Part shown: positions 1 through 5,113 of the stretch, one piece after another
How the letters are laid out: every line of letters starts with the position of its first letter
Position numbering within the stretch: position 1 is the stretch's first letter
Assembly: GCA_945874095.1 (NCBI GenBank)
Contig: CAMCFM010000139.1
Coordinates: 1 to 8,973, forward strand
DNA length: 8,973 bases
Source: Candidatus Kuenenia stuttgartensis
GTDB lineage: Bacteria > Planctomycetota > Planctomycetia > Isosphaerales > Isosphaeraceae
Direction: 5' to 3'
The notes under the pieces: model-generated
What the model saw: only the letters and a program-made list of their open reading frames with translations
What the model was told of the DNA's origin: nothing
The model's database searches: none
Made by a program: the position numbers and the translations under genes

Positions 1-11
1 GGAAATTTGGA

Positions 12-263
12 TCAGGCCAAGGCAGGAGTGATATCGATGACGGTTTCGTCATCCTCAGAAAATTCTTCATCCTTCACCTTGACTCCAGCAAGGGCAAGTG
101 CTGCCAGAAGAGCAACAAATGTCCCCAATATCAATGCCATCCCCATCCCGGCCATCACAGCCGCAACGAAGCCCAGCAAGACTTTACGTGTGAGGTCAAC
201 AACGCCTGCAAGGAAGCGCTTGACGACGTCGACCAAGTGTTGAATCAGATTGACCACTTGCAT
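12..263 (-). CDS. Small one-helix membrane protein, unknown function
   Basis: An 83-residue protein I cannot assign to a named family. Residues 1-27 are amphipathic, mixing Val/Leu with Lys/Arg. Residues 28-60 form one long hydrophobic segment rich in Ala, Gly, Leu and Met, which is a probable membrane helix or helical hairpin with small-residue packing. Residues 61-83 are acidic (run of Asp and Glu). The ATG start is supported by AGGAGA seven bases upstream. The gene lies 57 bp downstream of the M16 gene on the same strand, so co-transcription is plausible, but no functional link is shown. The well-placed ribosome site and the membrane-protein composition argue that it is a real gene and not a chance ORF. 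Confidence 0.72.
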   Translation of the reverse strand: MQVVNLIQHLVDVVKRFLAGVVDLTRKVLLGFVAAVMAGMGMALILGTFVALLAALALAGVKVKDEEFSEDDETVIDITPALA

Positions 264-270
264 GTTCGTG

Positions 271-276
271 TCTCCT
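271..276 (-). promoter_or_regulatory. Ribosome binding site of the small membrane protein
   Basis: On the minus strand AGGAGA lies 7 bases before the ATG at 263. This is close to the consensus and fixes the start of the 83-residue protein. Confidence 0.7.
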
Positions 277-320
277 GTTCAAATCGCACTGAATGACAGA
301 TACGGCAGCATTGGAACGAC

Positions 321-1559
321 TTATGATATCTTCAGGGACTGTGGGCCAAGGGTCAGGATCGTCCGGTTTTCGAGATCAAGGCCGGCTGCATGCTGGCTGA
401 CATCGTCGGCCGACAGGCGAGCCAAAGCTCCTCGAATCTCGTCGATAAGCCTAACCCTGCCAAGATGATAGAAATCGCTTGCCAGTGAAGCTGACCGCGA
501 AAGGCTCGACTCCTGCTGCATGACAAGGCCACTCACCAAGCCAGCCCGCATCATGTCAAGCTCATCTTCAGTAACCCCATCTCGTTTCAGACGAGCAAGT
601 TCAGCCAATGTCACATCCAGAGTTTCCTGAGCCCGATCCGCGCCTGTTCCGGCATAGATTACAGCAGCGGCCTGTTTGTACATCGCCTCATAGCCTGCAT
701 ATACAGTATAGCAAAGACCACGCTTCTCGCGAACTTCTGTAAAAAGTCTGGCCGATGAATACCCACCCAGAATTGCAAGGGCAGCACGTGCCTGATAGTA
801 ATCAGGGGCCTGGATGTCAACTGATGGGAACGCCATCGTGATTTGGCACTGATTGGTTTCTTTGGGTAGATGCTCAACCAGTTTTCGTGGAGGATTATTT
901 TTGGGAATTGGAACTGGTTTGGCTTTCCAATTTCCAAACAAGCGGGCAACCTGATCTTTTAATTGATTGAAGTTCATCGAACCGGCAACAGCCAGAATCG
1001 CCCCCTCAGGCTGAATCAAATCGGAGTGAGCCTGGCGGATATCTGATGTCCGAATCGCTTGAAGACCTTCAGGCGTGCCGCCAGCATGACGTCCCCAAGG
1101 ATCTCCAAAATAACGTTGGCGAAGGTGAGTCATGGCCAACGAAGCGGGATCATCCTCAAGGCTTTGAAGACTTTGCAGGGCAAGTGCCTGAATCGGCTCA
1201 AACGATTCCTCGCCAAGGTGAGGGCTAAGTACCATGTCAGCCATGATTTCCAGAGCCGGGCCCAGGCTTGAACCCAACATGGCTGCCGAAAGGCTGATAT
1301 GTGTGACTGATGCCGACTGCTGATGGCTCACGCCAAGTGCATCGAGTTCCACGAGAATTTCGGAAGCGTCCCGATGCCCCGCCCCTCGAGGAAGCCATTC
1401 AGCCAGCATCGAAGACCGACCTTGCAAACCAATTGGGTCGTAGATCGCCCCTGCTGGAATCAGCAAGGTCATGGCGACTGACCTTAATGCCGTCATGGGC
1501 TCCGCAACAATCGTTAACCCGTTTGGTAATCGCTCGATATGAATCGTTTTGTCTGACAC
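321..1559 (-). CDS. M16B family peptidase-like protein, zinc site lost (predicted non-catalytic subunit)
   Basis: A 412-residue protein with the two-domain layout of bacterial M16B proteins. The N-terminal domain opens with a typical strand (LPNGLTIVAEP, residues 11-21). The C-terminal domain carries the R/Y-type motif SSARLFTEVREKRGLCYTVY (268-287), which in active pairs helps bind substrate. The HxxEH zinc motif expected near residue 50 is replaced by SMLAE (50-54), and the distal Glu expected in LEEI is replaced by Gln/Ser (LQSLQ, 128-132) just before the conserved EDDP. All zinc ligands therefore seem to be lost, as in the non-catalytic subunits of two-subunit M16B proteases, which work with an active partner. 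No HxxEH partner is encoded in the window. The start is GTG, with GGAG ten bases upstream; the conserved first strand begins at residue 11, so little could be missing. It may instead be a chaperone or scaffold-like pseudoenzyme. Confidence 0.93.
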   Translation of the reverse strand: MSDKTIHIERLPNGLTIVAEPMTALRSVAMTLLIPAGAIYDPIGLQGRSSMLAEWLPRGAGHRDASEILVELDALGVSHQQSASVTHISLSAAMLGSSLGPALEIMADMVLSPHLGEESFEPIQALALQSLQSLEDDPASLAMTHLRQRYFGDPWGRHAGGTPEGLQAIRTSDIRQAHSDLIQPEGAILAVAGSMNFNQLKDQVARLFGNWKAKPVPIPKNNPPRKLVEHLPKETNQCQITMAFPSVDIQAPDYYQARAALAILGGYSSARLFTEVREKRGLCYTVYAGYEAMYKQAAAVIYAGTGADRAQETLDVTLAELARLKRDGVTEDELDMMRAGLVSGLVMQQESSLSRSASLASDFYHLGRVRLIDEIRGALARLSADDVSQHAAGLDLENRTILTLGPQSLKIS

Positions 1560-1600
1560 GCGGCAAGTGCTCCAAAACCATCTTTTAGGTCTATCGTCTA

Positions 1601-1630
1601 TTAGATTATGTGCAATGTATCATATATTAT
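1601..1630 (+). promoter_or_regulatory. Possible promoter of the six-helix membrane protein gene
   Basis: An AT-rich stretch in the divergent gap between the M16 gene and the membrane protein gene. TATATT at 1623-1628 (or TATTAT at 1625-1630) could be a -10 box, and TTAGAT at 1601-1606 a weak -35. This is a motif judgement only. If it is right, the ATG at 1610 lies inside the promoter and cannot be the start codon. Confidence 0.3.
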
Positions 1631-1725
1631 GGCTTGAATTGCGCAAGTTTTGAAAATAGAGGTGAAAGCACTTCCATGAATCCGGTTTTTGAGATGCATA
1701 ATAGTCATATCACGATCGCAAATCC

Positions 1726-1732
1726 GAGGAAG
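1726..1732 (+). promoter_or_regulatory. Ribosome binding site deciding the membrane protein start
   Basis: GAGGAAG lies 6 bases before the ATG at 1739. It is a better match and better spaced than anything before the upstream in-frame ATGs at 1610 and 1676. Confidence 0.5.
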
Positions 1733-1738
1733 CTGCAA

Positions 1739-2386
1739 ATGCCTGCTGAAAACTCCAAACTGTCAGACTTGAATCCGTCAGAACTCGCCTGGCAGCGGCT
1801 TCGCAAAGAACTGATCGAAATCGGGCTGACCAAAAAATGGCCTGAAACCCTGGCCATGATTGGAGCAGTGCATCTAGTGGCAAGCCTATTCTGTCACATA
1901 CTTTACAGGTATGTCCAAACGATCGCAGCCGGGCCTTATCTGCTGATCTGGTCCGTTCAGTTGACGACCAATCTTTGGATCATCCGCAAGCTTGTGGGGA
2001 AAGGCTGGGCGAAATCGTCTCCACTGATCGGAATCCTCGCAAGAATCTGGGCCACATTTCTGATTATCTCATTCAGCGCAACCAGTTACAGCGAAATATC
2101 TGCCGATCAGGCCAACAATTTCAACTGGTTCAAGCCGGTTTGGGCAAGCCTCTCATGCTTTGCCTGGGCCGTAACAGCCTGGATCGTAAATCCATGGTTC
2201 GTTCTGGCTGCCGTCTGGACGTGGGCCATGGGCTGGGCGATGATTTTTTGGATCAAAGATGCATATCTGATCTATGGTGTTGCTTGGTCCGTACTACTCT
2301 GGATCATCGCAGCGATTCTAATCCGTCAGCGACACAAGCACTTTCCTGTAAAGGAAATTCAAGAGCGAAACACACCCTCAGCCTGA
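1739..2386 (+). CDS. Six-helix integral membrane protein, unknown function
   Basis: A 215-residue protein I do not recognise. Residues 1-37 form a charged, probably cytoplasmic helix. Six hydrophobic segments follow at about 38-58, 66-82, 96-114, 133-150, 152-171 and 176-196, then a short basic tail (RQRHKH) and a polar end. Trp is unusually frequent in the last three segments. No catalytic or transport motif is visible. Start choice: the frame is open back to ATGs at 1610 and 1676, but the ATG at 1739 has GAGGAAG six bases upstream, the best ribosome site of the three. The 1676 start has only AGGTGA at ten bases, and the 1610 start has none. The gene is divergent from the M16 gene and convergent with the dehydratase gene, with an 8-bp gap. 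Confidence 0.82.
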   Translation: MPAENSKLSDLNPSELAWQRLRKELIEIGLTKKWPETLAMIGAVHLVASLFCHILYRYVQTIAAGPYLLIWSVQLTTNLWIIRKLVGKGWAKSSPLIGILARIWATFLIISFSATSYSEISADQANNFNWFKPVWASLSCFAWAVTAWIVNPWFVLAAVWTWAMGWAMIFWIKDAYLIYGVAWSVLLWIIAAILIRQRHKHFPVKEIQERNTPSA

Positions 2387-2394
2387 ACGCAAAG

Positions 2395-3378
2395 TCAGGT
2401 GGTGTATTGACCTACTCGGTAATCGCTCAGGTAGTTTCGAACATATTCGATAGTCGCTTCCAGGCCTTGATCAAGCGTGTAAGCAGACTTCCAGTCGAAA
2501 AGTTCCTGAGCCAGTTTCGTACCAGCCAGAAGCCGACCGACTTCACTTTTCTGTGGACGCACGCGTTGCTCGTCGGTTTCGACTTCGATTTGAATGCCCA
2601 TAAGGCGTCCAATCCGTTCGACCAGTTCGCCGATCGTGAGATCCTCGCCCCGGCCAACGTTCACGGTTCGCCCCAAAGCGGCATCACATCCGGCAATCGC
2701 AATAAAGGCGGAAGCCGTATCCTTTACATAAGTTAAGTCGCGCCGGGGATCGAGCGAACCGAGCTTGATCTTAGGGCTGACCAGAACCTGGCTGATGATC
2801 GATGGAATGATCGCCCTGGCGGATTGGCGGGGGCCAAAGGTGTTAAACGGGCGAAGCACGGTGACTGGCAACTGGAACGACCTGTAGTAGGAAAGCCCCA
2901 TGGCGTCGGATGCGATTTTGGTGGCGGCGTATGGCGATTGACCGACCAGTGGGTGAGCCTCGTCAATTGGCACATACTGTGCTGTCCCATAGACTTCCGA
3001 AGTGCTTGTCAGTACGGCACGTTCGATGGTGCTGCTATCACGGCATGCATCCAGTATATGAGTGGTTCCCAAAACGTTGGTCTGAACCACGTCGAGTGGG
3101 TTTTGATAGGAGTAAGGAATGGCGATCAAAGCGCCAAGATGAAGCACCCACTCCTGACCACGCACGGCTTTACGCACAGCTTCGGGATCTTTAAGATCGC
3201 CTCTGTGAACTTCCACGTGGTCCATGACGGAGGCTGGAAGTCGATCAAGGTGGCCACGGTCGTCTCGGCCGTTGTATCGAACGAGAACGCGGACCTGATG
3301 CCCGGATTGCACAAGTGCTTCCACCAGGTGGCTACCGATAAACCCTGCTGCACCTGTGACTAACGTCTTTTTGGCCAT
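2395..3378 (-). CDS. NAD-dependent sugar-nucleotide 4,6-dehydratase/epimerase (extended SDR, LegB/GMD-like)
   Basis: A full-length 327-residue cytoplasmic enzyme of the extended short-chain dehydrogenase family. It should oxidise C4 of a nucleotide sugar and eliminate water across C5-C6, feeding rare-sugar or surface-glycan synthesis. Visible motifs are the dinucleotide-binding TGAAGFIG (8-15), the active-site TSE within STSEVYG (125-131), the catalytic YxxxK (Tyr150, Lys154), the RPFNTFGPRQSARAIIP core (176-192), the RRDLTYVKD segment (212-220) and the C-terminal substrate-side RPQKSEV (274-280). The TSE triad suits a 4,6-dehydratase better than a simple C4 epimerase. The IAIPYSY (85-91) and RPQKSEV segments recall LegB-type dehydratases of legionaminic acid synthesis, but the substrate cannot be read from sequence. 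The ATG at 3378 has AGGGA about seven bases upstream. No other sugar-pathway gene is in the window, so it looks like a stand-alone gene. Confidence 0.93.
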   Translation of the reverse strand: MAKKTLVTGAAGFIGSHLVEALVQSGHQVRVLVRYNGRDDRGHLDRLPASVMDHVEVHRGDLKDPEAVRKAVRGQEWVLHLGALIAIPYSYQNPLDVVQTNVLGTTHILDACRDSSTIERAVLTSTSEVYGTAQYVPIDEAHPLVGQSPYAATKIASDAMGLSYYRSFQLPVTVLRPFNTFGPRQSARAIIPSIISQVLVSPKIKLGSLDPRRDLTYVKDTASAFIAIAGCDAALGRTVNVGRGEDLTIGELVERIGRLMGIQIEVETDEQRVRPQKSEVGRLLAGTKLAQELFDWKSAYTLDQGLEATIEYVRNYLSDYRVGQYTT

Positions 3379-3420
3379 GACATTTCCCTGACAGATAGAA
3401 TCGTCCTTGATGGTCGCATC

Positions 3421-3470
3421 TTAACGAATCCTGATGATTCCGCAATCGGAATGCTCGGCAAAGCCGTTAA
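3421..3470. repeat. Cluster of dyad symmetries upstream of the dehydratase gene
   Basis: Three perfect inverted repeats lie within 50 bp. TTAACG (3421-3426) pairs with CGTTAA (3465-3470). ATTCCG (3437-3442) pairs with CGGAAT (3447-3452) around CAAT. CGGC (3456-3459) pairs with GCCG (3463-3466) around AAA; this last stem competes with the outer pair. The cluster ends 42 bp before the dehydratase start, where an operator or a folded 5' leader would sit. The role is inferred. Confidence 0.4.
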
Positions 3471-3661
3471 ACTCTTCTGAAGTCTTAGAATCCATGCCAA
3501 TCCGATTACACTACGCAAGCCTCTGATCTTACTCAGATGACCTGAGCCAGAATCTTTATCCAGCCGATAAGAATTACGGATAGATCACAGATTAACTGTC
3601 CGACTGAAAAATGGCTGACCTTAAAACCAAGGAGGGAATAAGGGTCAACGCTGCCAGGTTA

Positions 3662-3674
3662 GAGGAGATTCTCC
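3662..3674 (+). promoter_or_regulatory. Ribosome binding site of the secreted protein, inside a small hairpin
   Basis: GAGGAG (3662-3667) lies 8 bases before the ATG at 3676 and fixes the start. GGAG (3664-3667) can pair with CTCC (3671-3674) around ATT, which would partly hide the site. A second, closer-to-consensus AAGGAGGG at 3629-3636 has no start codon in range. Confidence 0.55.
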
Positions 3675-3675
3675 C

Positions 3676-4575
3676 ATGGCACTTCGAATGCTGCTTGTGG
3701 CAATGGTTGTCACGTTAAGTTTACCGATGCCCGATATGGGCACTTGCCAGTTTTTTGTGAAAGAAGTCAATCATGAAATCGCGAATGCTTTCATGACCTT
3801 AAGGAACGAAATTCCCGTTTCGGCTCCTGACAAATCCACGGAAATCGTCGTAAAAGAGATTTCACCTGTCACCATAGAAGTCCCTGTGACCGCAATCACA
3901 GAGGTGGTTACTAAACCTGCAAAGATTGAATCGAAGTCGATTGAGTCGCCCGCCGACTTGGCCTTCGAGTTGATCCAGGAAGAATTTGCGCGGGAAGCTT
4001 TGGAATTTACAATCCAGGAAGCCAAGGCCGCTTTGGCCAGAATCGGTGTCAAACCTGTTGAGCTTCCGCTACCTCCAGCCCCTGCGGCCGAGGATTTAAT
4101 TTTACCTGCCTCAGATCTGACTCAAGTCGATGTGGTTAAAGTGATTCGAGTCACGTCGCCTGATGGAGTTTGGGACAGCCTTTCATTCATGAAAGCAGAC
4201 ATCGCCCCAACCCCATTTTCAATGGAGCTATCAGAGCCGACCACCAAGATCTCAAGTCTGGGAGACTGGTCGCAGATTACGGCTGAAGTTTGCCCAGAGG
4301 AAGTGTCTTGGTCGTTACCTGACGACCCCTTCGCAAAAACCGCTGTTAAAGACATTACTGATAACATCTTAGAGGTCTCAACAGAATCAGAATGGCTGGC
4401 GATTCTATCCTCGGATCAAAGTCCAATGTCGAGGGTCGAACCCGACCATCATGATTTGGTGACAAGTCGAACGACTCCGCCAGAGAACGCCCCAAAAGCG
4501 GTGATAAAGAACGCAATCCGGCTCACAGCCGAAGCGATCGCGGCATGGTCGCAACTCGTTGCCAAAGCATATTGA
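3676..4575 (+). CDS. Secreted protein of unknown function, probably lineage-specific
   Basis: A 299-residue protein I do not recognise. Residues 1-18 look like a signal peptide (one Arg, then a hydrophobic run of Leu, Val and Met), but no clean AxA cleavage site or lipobox is visible. Residues 45-92 are a Val/Thr/Glu/Pro-rich, probably extended segment. Residues 93-124 form a strong amphipathic helix. Residues 127-145 are a Pro/Ala/Leu linker, and a mostly acidic region runs to about 270. The last 25 residues end in a positively charged amphipathic helix with Trp (KNAIRLTAEAIAAWSQLV, 278-295). No enzyme motif is visible. The start has a good ribosome site. The gene stands alone with its own terminator, between a divergent dehydratase gene and a long non-coding gap. 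Confidence 0.75.
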   Translation: MALRMLLVAMVVTLSLPMPDMGTCQFFVKEVNHEIANAFMTLRNEIPVSAPDKSTEIVVKEISPVTIEVPVTAITEVVTKPAKIESKSIESPADLAFELIQEEFAREALEFTIQEAKAALARIGVKPVELPLPPAPAAEDLILPASDLTQVDVVKVIRVTSPDGVWDSLSFMKADIAPTPFSMELSEPTTKISSLGDWSQITAEVCPEEVSWSLPDDPFAKTAVKDITDNILEVSTESEWLAILSSDQSPMSRVEPDHHDLVTSRTTPPENAPKAVIKNAIRLTAEAIAAWSQLVAKAY

Positions 4576-4596
4576 TTTGCGAATTTATCGCAAATC
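4574..4596 (+). other. Hairpin overlapping the stop codon of the secreted-protein gene
   Basis: A perfect 9-bp inverted repeat, GATTTGCGA (4574-4582) and TCGCAAATC (4588-4596), encloses a 5-base loop and begins inside the TGA stop codon. No T-run follows, so it is not an intrinsic terminator. It could stabilise the mRNA end ahead of the true terminator 33 bp downstream. Confidence 0.55.
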
Positions 4597-4628
4597 GTGA
4601 CTCATTTGATCTTCTAACTTGTTGATAC

Positions 4629-4659
4629 GGGCCCGCAAATCCCATGCGGGTCTTTTTTT
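4629..4659 (+). terminator. Intrinsic terminator after the secreted-protein gene
   Basis: The core stem CCCGCA (4632-4637) pairs with TGCGGG (4645-4650), extended outward by a G-U and a G-C pair. The loop is AATCCCA, and seven T residues follow directly (4653-4659). This is the classic rho-independent form, on the plus strand, 54 bp after the stop codon. Confidence 0.88.
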
Positions 4660-4756
4660 ATCTCCAGATCACCTCTCGCTCATCTTCTGACTGAATAATC
4701 CTGATAACCAGAACGTCTTAAGTCATAAGGTGAGTGATGAGCATCTGTAGACTCAA

Positions 4757-4850
4757 GCAAATTCTGCACAATCGGACCATTTGATCAAAAACGTGACCAA
4801 TTCGAGTCACTGATGACTTGGCATGGTTCGATGATTGTGCGATACTTTGC
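4757..4850. repeat. Four-step nested inverted repeat, possible structured RNA or operator
   Basis: Four perfect stems nest almost concentrically. GCAAA (4757-4761) pairs with TTTGC (4846-4850). GCACAATC (4766-4773) pairs with GATTGTGC (4833-4840). ACCAT (4776-4780) pairs with ATGGT (4823-4827). GTGAC (4793-4797) pairs with GTCAC (4806-4810). The unpaired parts are nearly symmetric: 4 and 5, 2 and 5, then 12 and 12 bases, with an 8-base apical loop. A transcript of either strand could fold into one long rod. I match it to no known RNA family, and it carries no terminator T-run. Confidence 0.45.
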
Positions 4851-4953
4851 CCAAGTTGCGAACTCCTCCTCGCCAACCCAATCCACTCATTCAGCCGAAA
4901 TCACGAAACAGGTCAAGGATTCCAAATTTTGATCCGACGCCAGTTGAATTTAG

Positions 4954-4962
4954 TGGTATATT
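4954..4962 (+). promoter_or_regulatory. Possible extended -10 promoter of the TPR/STN gene
   Basis: TGG followed by TATATT (4957-4962) fits an extended -10 element. No good -35 lies at the usual spacing. Transcription would begin near 4969 and give a leader of roughly 145 bases before the start at 5114. Motif-based only. Confidence 0.35.
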
Positions 4963-5100
4963 GGATTCAGTGCATGGCCGGGGACATCGGTCAAGGTGGA
5001 ATAACGCGCGATCGCGAAATGCGTTGGATACCAGAGCGGCATGGCTGCTGCGAGGTCTCTAACCCGGACTTATCCGAACCACGTCGTCGAAGGCTGAAAT

Positions 5101-5105
5101 GGAGA
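5101..5105 (+). promoter_or_regulatory. Ribosome binding site deciding the TPR/STN protein start
   Basis: GGAGA lies 8-9 bases before the ATG at 5114. It overlaps the in-frame ATG at 5099, which itself has no upstream site. The downstream ATG is therefore preferred, and it also places a basic signal-peptide N-terminus first. Confidence 0.6.
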
Positions 5106-5113
5106 CTCGCGAC

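Larger units (their letters stand above)
4660..5113. other. Long non-coding stretch before the TPR/STN gene
   Basis: About 450 bp with no convincing gene. It holds a nested inverted repeat (4757-4850), a possible extended -10 promoter (4954-4962), a 10-bp palindrome CGCGATCGCG (5007-5016) and the ribosome site of the next gene. ORFs across 4818-5120 have no usable ribosome site and odd composition (rich in Arg, Cys and Trp), so I do not call them genes. Confidence 0.6.

Noticed and set aside
321..1559. Active M16 zinc peptidase
   Set aside because: The expected HxxEH and distal Glu are absent at their aligned positions.
1610..1738. Extended N-terminus of the membrane protein from ATG 1610 or 1676
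   Set aside because: 1610 has no ribosome site and lies in the likely promoter; 1676 has a weaker, more distant site than 1739. The 1676 start remains possible.
1975..2736. Plus-strand ORF of 253 residues
   Set aside because: It is the shifted-frame shadow of the six-helix membrane protein and runs antisense into the dehydratase; it shows no domain or ribosome site.
2824..3363. Plus-strand ORF of 179 residues
   Set aside because: It lies wholly antisense to the conserved dehydratase and has no family features.
5007..5016. CGCGATCGCG as an abundant genome-wide repeat of the HIP1 type
   Set aside because: The core GCGATCGC was noticed only at one other place (near 4534), too few to suggest an enriched motif.
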